Origin: Novosphingobium sp. | GTDB taxonomy: Bacteria; Pseudomonadota; Alphaproteobacteria; Sphingomonadales; Sphingomonadaceae | Direction: 5' to 3' | Assembly (NCBI RefSeq): GCF_020852455.1 | Contig: NZ_JADZAT010000027.1 | Span: forward strand, 39,265 to 103,264 | Length of the DNA stretch: 64,000 nucleotides | Shown: positions 8,751 through 17,804 of the stretch, piece after piece | Numbering within the stretch: position 1 is the first letter of the stretch | Layout: each line of letters begins with the position of its first letter | Notes under the pieces: generated by a model | Databases searched by the model: none | What the model was told of the DNA's origin: nothing | The model's input: the letters and a program-made list of their open reading frames with translations, nothing else | Made by a program: the position numbers and the translations under genes

Positions 8751-8960
8751 TTGGCTTTCCCTGCAGCATGTCTGAGCCGCCTTGCCCATACTGCCAGGGA
8801 ATGAACCTAGTGCGTCCCGGACTTCAGGCCGAGATCGCAGCGATGACCCAGTACACTTTAGATGCGCATCAACCGGTCCGAACCGCCAGGATGGCGTCAA
8901 CAAGGCCCCGGATAGGGGGCGCCGCTCAGCAGCCGGCCCTGCTTGGCTGACTTACAATCC

Positions 8961-9959
8961 TCAGAACATCTGCGTCAGGGTATAGAAGATCGCCCCCACC
9001 GCCGCGCTCATCGGGATGGTGATGAACCAGGCGGTGATCACCCGCCCGGCCACGCCCCAGCGCACCGCGCTGGCCTTGCGTGCGGCGCCGGTGCCGATCA
9101 CCGATCCGGTGATCGCATGGGTGGTCGAAACCGGAATGCCCATTGCGCTGGCGCTGAACACCACGATCGAGCCTGCCGTGCTGGCGCAGAACCCGGTGTG
9201 GTGGTTGAGCTTGGTGATCTTGGTGCCCATGGTCTTGATGATCTTCCACCCGCCCGAAAGGGTGCCCAGCGAAATCGCCAGATAGCAGCTGATCACCACC
9301 CAGGTCGGGATATGGTATTCACCGCCAAGGTTGCCGGTCGAATAGAGCAGCACGGTGATGATCCCCATGGTCTTCTGGGCATCGTTGCCGCCATGGCTGA
9401 TCGAATAGGCCGCGCTGGAAACCAGGTGCAGGCTTTTGAACACGCCTTCGGCCCGGCGCGGCTGGAAACCCTTGAACAGCCACGAGGTGATCAGCACCAT
9501 CAGCATGGCGAGCGCGAAGCCGATGATCGGCGACAGGAAGATCGCGATGATCGTTTCGACGGTCTTCTTGCTTTCAACCGCGTCCAGCCCGGCGTGGGCG
9601 ATCCCGGCGCCCAGCAGCCCGCCCAGCAGCGCGTGACTGGAACTGGAAGGGATGCCCTTCAGCCAGGTCACCACGTTCCAGAACATCGCCCCGATCAGCG
9701 CGCCGAAGACGACGCCGGGGGTGACCATGTCCTTGTTGATGATGCCCTTGCCGATGGTGTCGGCCACATGCAGCGGCACCAGCCAGTAGGCAGCGAAATT
9801 GCCAACCGCGGCAAAGGCCACGGCCCAGACCGGTGACAGCAGCCGGGTGGAAACCACCGTGGCGATCGAATTGGCCGCATCGTGCAGCCCGTTGAGAAAG
9901 TCGAAAGCCAGCGCGACGATGATCAGGCCGACCAGCAGGGGAAAGGCAAGCTCATGCAT
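8961..9959 (-). CDS. pit: Inorganic phosphate transporter, PiT family
   Basis: A 332-residue polytopic membrane protein with the two duplicated PiT signatures: NGLHDAANSIATVVSTR near the N-terminus and SHGGNDAQKTMG in the second half. PiT proteins co-transport phosphate, often as a metal complex, with protons across the inner membrane. It lies 27 bp downstream of the DUF47 gene on the same strand, the usual pair. Expression of the pair probably starts at the Pho box upstream of DUF47. Confidence 0.93.
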   Translation of the reverse strand: MHELAFPLLVGLIIVALAFDFLNGLHDAANSIATVVSTRLLSPVWAVAFAAVGNFAAYWLVPLHVADTIGKGIINKDMVTPGVVFGALIGAMFWNVVTWLKGIPSSSSHALLGGLLGAGIAHAGLDAVESKKTVETIIAIFLSPIIGFALAMLMVLITSWLFKGFQPRRAEGVFKSLHLVSSAAYSISHGGNDAQKTMGIITVLLYSTGNLGGEYHIPTWVVISCYLAISLGTLSGGWKIIKTMGTKITKLNHHTGFCASTAGSIVVFSASAMGIPVSTTHAITGSVIGTGAARKASAVRWGVAGRVITAWFITIPMSAAVGAIFYTLTQMF

Positions 9960-9986
9960 CGCCGTGCTCCTTCAATGCAAGCGGCC

Positions 9987-10634
9987 TCAGCCGTGGTCGA
10001 TGACCAGACTGTCGATCTCGTTGGCGACATCCTCGAAGGCATCGGCAACACGCTCAAGATGCTTGTAGATCTCGCGCTTGACGATGAAGGCCAGCGGATC
10101 GGCCTTGACCTTCTGGGCCTGGAACGCGGTCTTCATCCCGGTGTCGTGCAGGATATCAACTTCGCCTTCCAGCTTGACCATCTTGGCGGTCAGCTCGTGC
10201 AGGCGGCGGCCATTGCGCTCAACATCGCGCAGCAGTGGCATGGCTTCGGAAATCAGCCGGCAAGCATCCTGGATCAGCACGCCGATCTGCTTCATCTGCG
10301 GATCGAACTTTTCGACTTCGAGCAGCTCGATCACGCTGGCGGTGCGGTTCATTTCGTCGATGGTATCGTCCATCGAACCGATCAGCGAGGTGATCGCGCC
10401 GCGATCGAACGGGGTCAGGAAGGTCTGCCGCACTTCGTGCAGCGTTTCGCGAATCACTTCGTCGGCATCATGCTCGCGGTCGCGGATCGTGCGCAGGTGC
10501 GCGGGCCGATCCCCTTCACCGGCGGTCAACTGGGCCAGGGCATCGGCCGCCCCGGTCATCGCTACGGCGTGGCGTTCGAACAGGACGAAGAAATCGCCCG
10601 AATGCGGCAGCAGGCGCTGAAACCAGCCAAACAT
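9987..10634 (-). CDS. DUF47 / PhoU-like phosphate transport accessory protein
   Basis: This 215-residue all-helical protein (MFGWFQRLLP...) matches the DUF47 (TIGR00153, PhoU-like) family, which forms a functional pair with Pit transporters. Motifs include IRDREHDADEV near residue 50 and the C-terminal REIYKHLERVADAFEDVAN helix. The start at 10634 is preceded by AGGGGG. It is the first gene of the DUF47-pit unit and lies 24 bp from a good Pho box, so PhoB control is likely. Confidence 0.88.
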   Translation of the reverse strand: MFGWFQRLLPHSGDFFVLFERHAVAMTGAADALAQLTAGEGDRPAHLRTIRDREHDADEVIRETLHEVRQTFLTPFDRGAITSLIGSMDDTIDEMNRTASVIELLEVEKFDPQMKQIGVLIQDACRLISEAMPLLRDVERNGRRLHELTAKMVKLEGEVDILHDTGMKTAFQAQKVKADPLAFIVKREIYKHLERVADAFEDVANEIDSLVIDHG

Positions 10635-10657
10635 TGCAATATCCCCCTCAGGAAAAT

Positions 10658-10675
10658 GTGACCGCCCTATGACAG
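10658..10675 (-). promoter_or_regulatory. Pho box (PhoB binding site) upstream of DUF47-pit
   Basis: Read on the minus strand the site is CTGTCAT-AGGG-CGGTCAC. These are two 7-bp half-sites with the canonical 4-bp spacer, the first a perfect match and the second 5 of 7. It lies 24 bp before the DUF47 start. In Sinorhizobium the equivalent orfA-pit operon is repressed by PhoB; the sign of control here cannot be read. Confidence 0.65.
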
Positions 10676-10786
10676 CATGATGATGGATTCGCCATGGCAA
10701 ACCGCCGGTCGCGCCAAGCTGTCCACAACTGCCCCGCCGCAACCACGGGTTGATCGGCGCGCCAATCCGGCTAGCCTCGCGATCCC

Positions 10787-12187
10787 ATGAGAAGGAATAG
10801 TCTGGCGCTGGCCGCCCTCGCCCTTGTCCTGCAACCCGCTGCGGCGCTGGCCCAGCCGCTGGCGACCGAGCAGGTCGTGCGGATCGACACCGCTGCGCGC
10901 GAGGCGCTGGAGACCACGGGCATCCCCTCGGTCCAGGTCGCCGTGGTCCGCGATGGCGAACTGGTTTACACCAAGGCCTGGGGCAAGGCCTCGGAAACAA
11001 TTCCCGAAGCCACCCCGGCACTGCCCTATCAGATCGCCTCCAATTCGAAGCAGTTCCTGGCCGCGCTGCTGCTGATGCTGGAGAACGACGGCAAGCTGGA
11101 CCTTGATGACAAGGTGTCCAAATGGCTGCCCGAACTGCCCGGCGGGGAACGGATCGCGGTGCGCCAGTTGCTGTCGCACACCTCTGGGCTGCAGGATTTC
11201 TGGCCGCAGGACTATTCGTTTCAGGCGATGGAACAGCCGGTTGAACCGATGGACATCGTCCGGCGCTGGGGCTTCAAGCCGCTGGACTATGAACCGGGCA
11301 CCCGCTGGCAATATTCGAACACCGGTTACGTCGTCGCCGGGATCATTGCCGAACGCGCCGGGGGCGCGCCGCTGTGGAAGCAGTTCGAGGAACGGATATT
11401 CAACCCGCTGGGGATCCGCCCCTATGCGATCGACGATACCAACGGCGCGGCCTTTCCGCAGGGCTATCACCGCAACGCGCTGGGCCCGGTGCGCCCGGCC
11501 AAGCCGGCGGCGCACGGCTGGCTGTGGGCGGCGGGCGAACTGTCGATGACCGCCGAGGAGCTGGCCGAATGGGACATCGCCCGGATCAACCGGACCCTGC
11601 TGCCCAAGGAAGACTGGGAAGAGATGGAGCGCCCGGTGCGGCTGGCCGATGGCACCAGCAACGGCTATGGATTGGGGGTCTACACCCGCACGGTGAACGG
11701 GCGCAGGGCAGTCAACCACGGCGGGGAATCGGTCGGCTTCCTGTCGCAGAACACGGTCTGGGTGGATGACCGCGTGGCGGTGGTGGTGCTGACCAACGGC
11801 GACTTTGCCGGGGTGCAGGAAGACCTGACCGACAAGATCGCCGCAATCGTGCTGCCCAAGGCCCAGCAGGCCGACATTGGCGAGACCGGCCGCGAGGCCG
11901 ATGCCCGCGCAACTTTGGCAGCCTTGCGCGCGGGCAAGCTCGACCCGGCCAAATTCACCGACAACGCACGCTATTACTTCAGCGCCGAGACGCTGGGCGA
12001 TTACAGCCAGAGCCTCGCCCCGCTGGGCACCCTGACCGCGATCGAGATCCTGCGCCCGCCGCGGCTGCGGGGCGGTTTCGTCAATCGGGTGTACAAATTG
12101 AAGTTCGCCAAGAAGGAACTGACGCTGATCACCTATGCCGAACCGGGCGCCCAGGGCCGCTGGGAACAGTTCATCGTCACGCCCTGA
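10787..12187 (+). CDS. Exported serine hydrolase, beta-lactamase class C / esterase fold
   Basis: The 466-residue protein has a signal peptide (cleaved near ALAQ, residue 23). A penicillin-binding-like serine hydrolase domain carries the nucleophile motif SxxK (Ser85-Lys88), Tyr176-Ser-Asn178 and His311-Gly-Gly. About 110 extra C-terminal residues follow, of the type seen in peptidase and esterase members. Most relatives are D-aminopeptidases or esterases, not antibiotic-resistance enzymes, and nothing here points to resistance. It is a single gene, divergent from DUF47-pit and convergent with corA. Confidence 0.85.
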   Translation: MRRNSLALAALALVLQPAAALAQPLATEQVVRIDTAAREALETTGIPSVQVAVVRDGELVYTKAWGKASETIPEATPALPYQIASNSKQFLAALLLMLENDGKLDLDDKVSKWLPELPGGERIAVRQLLSHTSGLQDFWPQDYSFQAMEQPVEPMDIVRRWGFKPLDYEPGTRWQYSNTGYVVAGIIAERAGGAPLWKQFEERIFNPLGIRPYAIDDTNGAAFPQGYHRNALGPVRPAKPAAHGWLWAAGELSMTAEELAEWDIARINRTLLPKEDWEEMERPVRLADGTSNGYGLGVYTRTVNGRRAVNHGGESVGFLSQNTVWVDDRVAVVVLTNGDFAGVQEDLTDKIAAIVLPKAQQADIGETGREADARATLAALRAGKLDPAKFTDNARYYFSAETLGDYSQSLAPLGTLTAIEILRPPRLRGGFVNRVYKLKFAKKELTLITYAEPGAQGRWEQFIVTP

Positions 12188-12189
12188 TA

Positions 12190-12208
12190 CCTCCCCGTGC
12201 CGGGGAGG
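12190..12208. terminator. Hairpin between convergent serine hydrolase and corA genes
   Basis: CCTCCCCG (12190-12197) pairs perfectly with CGGGGAGG (12201-12208) around a 3-nt loop, in the 22-bp gap between two convergent stop codons. There is no T-run, so it may be a Rho-type or bidirectional end signal. Confidence 0.4.
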
Positions 12209-12209
12209 A

Positions 12210-13184
12210 TTACAGCCAGCCGATCCGCCTGAAGCGGACCCACAGTCCGCCGCAGATCGCGGCGATCAGCCCCAGCACGGCGGGATAGCCCCACTTTTCG
12301 CGCAGTTCGGGCATGTAATCGAAATTCATCCCATAGACCCCCGCTATCGCGGTGGGCACGGCCAGGATCGCGGCCCAGGAGGCCAACTGGCGGGTCATAT
12401 CGCCCTGGCGGTGCTGTTCGAGCAGGCTGGCGGTTTCGACGATGCTGGCCAGTGTATCGCGCAATCCGTTCATCCGCGCGAGTGTCCGCCGGACATGGTC
12501 GAGCACGTCGCGGAACCAGATCCGCGCGCCCGGATCGATCACCGGCAAATCGGTAACGGCCAGGCGCTCGCAGACTTCCTCCATCGGCCCGACGATCCGC
12601 ATGAAGCGGCGGAACTGGCGGCGCAGGCGGAAGATCCGGCGGATCGTCGAAGGTTCGGGAAAGCTGTCGATCGCGCTTTCTTCCATGATCTGGACGCTCT
12701 CCTCGTAGCGCTCGAGGATCGGCTGGAAGCCATCGACCACGAAGTCGAGAATCGCGTGGGCGACATAGTCGGGACCTTCCGACAGGCGTTCGGCGTCGTT
12801 TTCCAGCCGGCGGCGCAGCTGGGTATGCGCGCGGGTTGACCCCATCCTTACGGTGACGATGAACCCGCGCCCCAGGAAGATCGCGGTCTGGCCATAGGCG
12901 ATATTCTCGCCCTCCTCGATCGCGGCGGTGCGCGCGATGATGAACAGCTGCTGCCCGTAGAGCTCGATCTTGGGCATCTGGTTGGGGTTGAGCGCATCTT
13001 CGACCGCCAGCGGGTGCAGGCCGAACTGGGTCCGCACCAGCTCCATCTCTTCGGCCGAGGGGTTCGCCAGGCCAACCCAGTCGAACTCCCCCGATCCAGG
13101 CGTGGGATCTTCCTGGCCGTCCACGGCCAATGCGTGTTCCGAAGGTTTCCCGCCCGAATAGCGGCGTGCAGCAATGATCGCCAT
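12210..13184 (-). CDS. corA: CorA-family magnesium/cobalt transporter
   Basis: The 324-residue protein has a large acidic/basic helical N-terminal domain and two C-terminal membrane helices. The diagnostic YGMNF motif ends the first helix (about residue 287) and is followed by the MPEL-type loop. CorA proteins form pentameric divalent-cation channels in the inner membrane. Start at 13184 (MAIIAARRYS) gives a normal family length. No regulatory element such as an M-box was seen in the 100-bp upstream gap shared with the monooxygenase gene. Confidence 0.92.
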   Translation of the reverse strand: MAIIAARRYSGGKPSEHALAVDGQEDPTPGSGEFDWVGLANPSAEEMELVRTQFGLHPLAVEDALNPNQMPKIELYGQQLFIIARTAAIEEGENIAYGQTAIFLGRGFIVTVRMGSTRAHTQLRRRLENDAERLSEGPDYVAHAILDFVVDGFQPILERYEESVQIMEESAIDSFPEPSTIRRIFRLRRQFRRFMRIVGPMEEVCERLAVTDLPVIDPGARIWFRDVLDHVRRTLARMNGLRDTLASIVETASLLEQHRQGDMTRQLASWAAILAVPTAIAGVYGMNFDYMPELREKWGYPAVLGLIAAICGGLWVRFRRIGWL

Positions 13185-13253
13185 GCACAGGGCATGGCAA
13201 AGGTGCTTGACGCTGGCAATCCCTGCCGCATGATGTTAAGCGATCAGCTAAAT

Positions 13254-13267
13254 TGACACCAATGTCA
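13254..13267. promoter_or_regulatory. Small inverted repeat upstream of the monooxygenase
   Basis: TGACA-CCAA-TGTCA is a perfect 5-bp inverted repeat just before the chosen start (13289), and a TTGACA hexamer overlaps it (13253-13258). It could be an operator at the promoter; no regulator gene is adjacent. Confidence 0.3.
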
Positions 13268-13288
13268 GTACAACGGGAGAATGCGGCG

Positions 13289-14782
13289 ATGAACGCGATG
13301 ACGGGAATCGAGGAATGCCTCGACATGATCATTGTCGGTGCGGGGATTTCCGGGATCGGCATGGCGGTGCACATGACCCGCGACTGCCCGGGCAAGAGCT
13401 TCGCGATCCTCGACCGGCGTGACCAGGTGGGCGGCACCTGGGACCTGTTCCGCTATCCCGGGATCCGCAGCGACAGCGACATGCACACGCTGGGCTTCTC
13501 GTTCGCGCCGTGGAAGCATGAGAAGTCGATCGCCGATGGCCCGGCGATCCTTGAATACCTCGATGCGATCACCGACGAATATGGCCTGCGCGACAAGATG
13601 CGGTTCGGCCAGAAGGTCGTGTCCGCCGATTGGGACAGCAAGACCGCACGCTGGACCGTGGTGACCGAAAGCGCCGACGGCAGCCGGGGCCGCGTGCTGG
13701 GCCGGTTCCTGTTCTTGGGTTCGGGCTATTACGATTACGACGATCCCTATGACGCCGAATTCAAGGGTCGCAGCAAGTTCAAGGGCACGATCATCCACCC
13801 GCAGTTCTGGCCCAGCGATTTCGATCATACCGGCAAGCAGGTGGTGGTGATCGGATCGGGCGCAACCGCGGTGACGATCGTTCCGGCCATGGCCCATTCG
13901 GGCGCGGCCCACGTTACCCAGCTGCAGCGCACCCCGACCTACATGGTCAGTCGCCCGGCCCGCGATGCGATTGCCAATGGCCTGCGCAAGGTGCTGCCGG
14001 AAAAGCTGGCCTATGCGATCACCCGCTTCAAGAACATCACCCTGCAGGACCTGATGTTCAAGCGCGTGCGCAAGAACCCCGAAAAGTCCAAGGAATTCCT
14101 GGTCAACGGGGTGCGCGACATCCTGGGCAAGGATTTCAACGAAACCGATTTCGTCCCACCCTACAACCCGTGGGACCAGCGCCTGTGCCTGGTGCCCGAC
14201 GCCGATTTCTTCGATGCGATCAAGCAGGGCAAGGCCAGCGTGGTGACCGACCATATCGACAGCTTCGATGCAACCGGCATCAAGCTCAAGTCAGGCAAGC
14301 ACCTTGATGCCGATGTGATCGTCACCGCCACCGGCCTCAAGCTGGCGGTGGCCGGCAAGATCGCGATTGCGGTCGATGGTGAGCCGGTCGATTTCGGCAA
14401 GCGGTTCTATTACCGCAACTGCATGTTCTCGAACGTGCCGAACCTCGCCGGCGTATTCGGCTATATCAACGCCAGCTGGACGCTGCGCGTCGATATCATC
14501 GGCGAATACCTGACCCGGCTGATCAAGCAGATGGACGCGATCGGCGCGGTCGCCGCAACCCCGGCGCTGCCCGCCGATGCCGAGCTTGAGCAGGAGGATA
14601 TCTTCGCCGACTTCTCATCGGGCTATCTGGCGCGCGGCAAGGACCTGATGCCCCGCAATGCCCCGGCGCTGCCCTGGCGGCTCAACCAGGATTACCGCAA
14701 GGACCGCATCGACATGCGCCAGGCCCCGATTGACGATGGCGTGATGCAATTCACCCGGGCGCGGGAACTGGTCGAAGGCTGA
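13289..14782 (+). CDS. Flavin-dependent monooxygenase, Baeyer-Villiger type
   Basis: This 497-residue enzyme has an N-terminal FAD Rossmann motif GAGISG (17-22), the Baeyer-Villiger fingerprint FxGxxxHxxxWP (residues 164-175), and a second nucleotide motif GSGATA (189-194) for NADPH. Such enzymes insert one oxygen next to a ketone or oxidise heteroatoms. The start at 13289 has GGGAGA upstream; an ATG at 13262 would add 9 residues and overlap the inverted repeat. It appears to be a single gene; the substrate is unknown. Confidence 0.9.
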   Translation: MNAMTGIEECLDMIIVGAGISGIGMAVHMTRDCPGKSFAILDRRDQVGGTWDLFRYPGIRSDSDMHTLGFSFAPWKHEKSIADGPAILEYLDAITDEYGLRDKMRFGQKVVSADWDSKTARWTVVTESADGSRGRVLGRFLFLGSGYYDYDDPYDAEFKGRSKFKGTIIHPQFWPSDFDHTGKQVVVIGSGATAVTIVPAMAHSGAAHVTQLQRTPTYMVSRPARDAIANGLRKVLPEKLAYAITRFKNITLQDLMFKRVRKNPEKSKEFLVNGVRDILGKDFNETDFVPPYNPWDQRLCLVPDADFFDAIKQGKASVVTDHIDSFDATGIKLKSGKHLDADVIVTATGLKLAVAGKIAIAVDGEPVDFGKRFYYRNCMFSNVPNLAGVFGYINASWTLRVDIIGEYLTRLIKQMDAIGAVAATPALPADAELEQEDIFADFSSGYLARGKDLMPRNAPALPWRLNQDYRKDRIDMRQAPIDDGVMQFTRARELVEG

Positions 14783-14803
14783 CAATTGCCCTAGGCAGTC
14801 AGG

Positions 14804-15562
14804 ATGACCGAATCCCGCATCTGGAAAGCCGCCCTGCTCGTCATCGGAGACGAGATCCTTTCAGGCCGCACGCAGGACAAGAATGTCGCCCAGGTGGCGG
14901 CCTGGCTCAACGTCCAGGGGATCCGCCTGGCCGAGGTGCGGGTGGTGGCCGATAATACCGCGGCGATTGTCGAGGCAGTGAACGCGCTGCGCGCCCGCAA
15001 CGACTATCTGTTCACCACCGGCGGGATCGGCCCGACGCACGATGACATCACCGTCGATGCCGTGGCCGAGGCGCTGGGCGTGGGGGTGGTGATCCATCCC
15101 GAAGCCCGCGCGATCCTGGAACGCTATTACGAAAGCCGCGGCGGCCTCAACGAAGCCCGCCTGCGCATGGCCCGCGTGCCCGACGGGGCCGAACTGATCG
15201 CCAACCGCATGTCGGGCGCGCCCGGGATCAAGATCGGCAATGTCTTCCTGATGGCCGGGGTTCCCTCGATCACTGCGGGGATGCTCGATGCGCTGACCGG
15301 AACGCTGGAAGGCGGGCTGCCGGTGCTGAGCGCAACGATCGGTTCCTGGGCGGTCGAAAGCGAGGTGGCCGATCTGCTGCGCGAAACCGAACGCGCCAAC
15401 GAAAGCTGTGCGATCGGCAGCTATCCGTTCTTCCGTGAAGGCCGGGTGGGCGCCAATTTCGTGGTCCGCTCCACCGATCCGGCGGTGCTGGAAACGGTCT
15501 GCGAAGCGCTGACCATCGGCCTCAACGCACTGGGCCGCGAGGCTGTGCCCGGCGGGATCTGA
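14804..15562 (+). CDS. MoCF-domain (CinA/MoaB-like) molybdopterin-binding protein
   Basis: The 252-residue protein has the N-terminal MoCF fold with VIGDEILSGRTQDKN and TTGGIGPTHDDIT, both hallmarks of the CinA N-terminal domain. It lacks the C-terminal deamidase domain of full-length CinA and resembles the short stand-alone proteins often labelled competence/damage-inducible protein A. The exact substrate is not established. It lies 21 bp after the monooxygenase and may be cotranscribed with it. Confidence 0.82.
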   Translation: MTESRIWKAALLVIGDEILSGRTQDKNVAQVAAWLNVQGIRLAEVRVVADNTAAIVEAVNALRARNDYLFTTGGIGPTHDDITVDAVAEALGVGVVIHPEARAILERYYESRGGLNEARLRMARVPDGAELIANRMSGAPGIKIGNVFLMAGVPSITAGMLDALTGTLEGGLPVLSATIGSWAVESEVADLLRETERANESCAIGSYPFFREGRVGANFVVRSTDPAVLETVCEALTIGLNALGREAVPGGI

Positions 15563-15610
15563 ACGCGGGTGCACAAAAGCAGCACTGGCGCGGCGGGCAA
15601 TTGGCGGCTA

Positions 15611-16216
15611 ATGGGGCGCGGCAAGCAGCCGCCGGCCGGGCGGCGTTCAGGTAGTTCCGGAAAGTTCTTCATGACGCTCGTCGCCGCATCGCTGTCACAG
15701 GCAGGTTGCGCCCATTCCGGAACCGACCAGACCATTGCCGCCTTCGAAGCGAACCTGTCGGCCCACGCCAGCGCCACCGCCGCGCTGCAACTGTGGTGCG
15801 ACCAGCGCGGGCTGGCGCCGGGCCAGGCAATCGAGGTCGAATTCGTCAGCGGCGCCGACGAAGCGCCGCCTGCCGATGTGCGCGTGCTGCTGGGCGTCGA
15901 TCCCCAGGCGCCGCTGGGCTATCGCCACGTCCGCCTGCTGTGCGGCACGCATGTGCTGTCGGATGCGCACAACTGGTACGTGCCCGCACGGCTGACGCCC
16001 GAGATGAACCGTCAGCTGGCCGAGAGCCGCGTGCCGTTCGGCCGGGTCGCCGCCGCGCTGAACTTCGCGCGCGAGCCGCTCGCCTCAACCCGGCGCGGCG
16101 ATCCCGGCTGCCCGGCGGGCGCGATCTCTACCCACCGCGCGCTGCTGCGCCTGCCGGACGGGCAGCCGCTGGCGCTGGTGGTGGAATGCTATACCGAAGC
16201 GAACCTCGGCGCCTGA
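15611..16216 (+). CDS. Probable lipoprotein with chorismate-lyase-like features
   Basis: I do not recognise this gene with certainty. From 15611 it encodes 201 residues with a basic N-terminus, a short hydrophobic stretch and a lipobox-like SQAGC, suggesting a lipoprotein. The second half (YVPARLTPEMNRQLAESRVPFGR... and STHRALLRLPDGQPLALVVECYTEANL) recalls the chorismate lyase/UTRA-like fold, but an exported lyase would be odd. Starts at 15569 (GTG) or 15671 (ATG) are possible. It lies between the MoCF gene and the convergent cupin. Confidence 0.55.
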   Translation: MGRGKQPPAGRRSGSSGKFFMTLVAASLSQAGCAHSGTDQTIAAFEANLSAHASATAALQLWCDQRGLAPGQAIEVEFVSGADEAPPADVRVLLGVDPQAPLGYRHVRLLCGTHVLSDAHNWYVPARLTPEMNRQLAESRVPFGRVAAALNFAREPLASTRRGDPGCPAGAISTHRALLRLPDGQPLALVVECYTEANLGA

Positions 16217-16218
16217 CG

Positions 16219-16611
16219 CTATTTGGGTTCAGGCACCGGCTGGCGCGGCTGGGCCCCCTTATCGACCACCAGCGTGATCACGGCCGTGGCCAAGCCGCCG
16301 CTGCGGTTCACGCCGTTGTGCGGCACCCCGCGCGGCACGGTGAAGCTATCGCCCGCGCGGATCACGGTGACCTTGCCCTTGACCAGCAGTTCCAGTTCGC
16401 CCGAGGTGACATAGGCAATTTCGGTCCCCGGATGGACATGCCAGCCGCTTTGCGCCCCCGGTGCGAAATCGCGGCTCTGGACGATCACCCGCTGCGGTTT
16501 GGCGCGCGGCACATCTATTTCGGCATGGGTCTGCACGCTGGCGGCGGGCGGCGCCGCACCAGCTGTGGCGGCGATTGCGGCGGTTATGGCGAACGGGATC
16601 AGGCTGCGCAT
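16219..16611 (-). CDS. Exported cupin-domain protein
   Basis: The 130-residue protein has a signal peptide (MRSLIPFAITAAIAATAGAA) and a single cupin barrel. The metal-binding motif is SGWHVHPGTEIAYVTSGELEL, followed by the second motif VPRGVPHNGVN. Two His, a Glu and a later His are in place, so it probably binds a metal in the periplasm. The catalytic role is unknown. Convergent with the gene at 15611, with 2 bp between stops. Confidence 0.75.
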   Translation of the reverse strand: MRSLIPFAITAAIAATAGAAPPAASVQTHAEIDVPRAKPQRVIVQSRDFAPGAQSGWHVHPGTEIAYVTSGELELLVKGKVTVIRAGDSFTVPRGVPHNGVNRSGGLATAVITLVVDKGAQPRQPVPEPK

Positions 16612-16970
16612 GGGCTGCAGTCTACCGCCTGGCGGATGGATCGCCACGATTCGATTCGCCGGTCAGAAATGCCCCGCGGCGGGGCTGGACAGACTTGCCG
16701 CAGATCTGGTTTTTAGCGGTTTTCCGGGCTTCCTGCGCCGGACCCGTCGCGACTTTTCTGACAACATTCTGACCAAGGCGTTGAAATATCGCTCGAAATA
16801 GAATCCCCGCAAATGGCTGAATCCGGTGCAGTAACTTTAACTTTACCACGCCTGTTAATCCCAGCGCGGGACAACGCCCGGCCCACGCTTGCCGCGTCTG
16901 AACAGCACCGACATGACCGGGCCACAAGCAGGTCGCGCTGTCTGGCATAAGTGTTGTTGGAGAATGTGAC
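16612..16970. other. 359-bp intergenic region before the PilZ gene
   Basis: No convincing gene was found. It holds a short GC palindrome near 16671-16686 and an A/T-richer stretch (about 16780-16850) that probably contains promoters for the cupin and PilZ genes. I could not assign -35/-10 boxes with confidence. Confidence 0.4.
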
Positions 16971-17729
16971 GTGGCTATCAGCTTTCAACCCCAATCGAAT
17001 TTCACCGAACGCCGCCGCCATGGCCGCGCACAGCTGGGGATTGCCGTGGCCGTGCGCGAACGCAGCCGGTCGGCGATGGAGGTGCGGCTGGTCGATTTCA
17101 GCGCACTGGGGTGCCGCGTCGATGGCCTGGTGGTGATCAGCCGCGATGCGCAGCTGTTCGTCAAGCTGCCCGGGCTCGACAGCCAGCCGGCCCGGCTGGC
17201 CTGGCTGGAAGGCGGCCGCGCGGGGCTGGAATTCGATGCCCAGCTGCACCCGGCGGTGGCCGCGCGCTTCCTGCCGGCCCAGGGCAGCATTGCCGCGCGA
17301 ACGATCAGCACCCCCGCCGATGGCTATGACCCGCTGCTGACCCGGCGCGAACAGATCATGGCCGGGATCGCCGGCAGCGACATGTCGCCGTTGCAGCGCA
17401 GCAAGAAGCCCACCGGGCTTGGCCTGACGGGCCGGATCGACCGCCGGGTCAGCCGCAAGGTCAATCACCGGGGCGAGCGCCGCTACAGCGATGCCGTGCC
17501 CGAGGGCACCCAGCTGGCGGTCGAGGGTGAACTGGCCAAGGTGGTCAATGTGTCGTCAAGCGGACTGCGGGTTCATGCCGATCTGCGTGCGCGCGAGATT
17601 GGCGATCCGGTGCGGGTCGAATTCGAGGGCTTTCCCGAAATGACCGGACAGCTGGTGTGGATGAACGGCCCCAACGCCGGGATCAGCCTGCCGCCGCAGG
17701 CAATCGAACTGTTCGACCGGACCGGCTGA
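16971..17729 (+). CDS. Protein with two PilZ (c-di-GMP binding) domains
   Basis: The 252-residue cytoplasmic protein has two PilZ-like units. The first has ERRRHGR (about residues 11-17) and DFSALGCR; the second has RGERRYSD (about 164-171) and NVSSSGLRV. The RxxxR and (D/N)xSxxG elements are those that bind cyclic di-GMP, though the second Arg motif is less canonical. Start is GTG at 16971, with GGAG 8 nt upstream. It ends just before the bidirectional terminator shared with rplA. Target process unknown. Confidence 0.82.
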   Translation: MAISFQPQSNFTERRRHGRAQLGIAVAVRERSRSAMEVRLVDFSALGCRVDGLVVISRDAQLFVKLPGLDSQPARLAWLEGGRAGLEFDAQLHPAVAARFLPAQGSIAARTISTPADGYDPLLTRREQIMAGIAGSDMSPLQRSKKPTGLGLTGRIDRRVSRKVNHRGERRYSDAVPEGTQLAVEGELAKVVNVSSSGLRVHADLRAREIGDPVRVEFEGFPEMTGQLVWMNGPNAGISLPPQAIELFDRTG

Positions 17730-17748
17730 GGCACGGCATCACCGCAAC

Positions 17749-17785
17749 AAAAAAGGCCGGGAAGGTTTCCCTTCCCGGCCTTTTT
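17749..17785. terminator. Bidirectional intrinsic terminator between the PilZ gene and rplA
   Basis: An 11-bp perfect GC stem (17755-17765 with 17770-17780) has a 4-nt loop, an A-run before and a T-run after. It therefore works in both directions, ending the PilZ gene and the rplK-rplA operon. Confidence 0.92.
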
Positions 17786-17804
17786 GTTCGTCCAGGCGAA
17801 GCGC

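Noticed and set aside
10787..12187. Antibiotic-resistance beta-lactamase
   Set aside because: The fold is shared, but motif spacing and the C-terminal extension fit the general serine hydrolase/esterase group; no resistance context.
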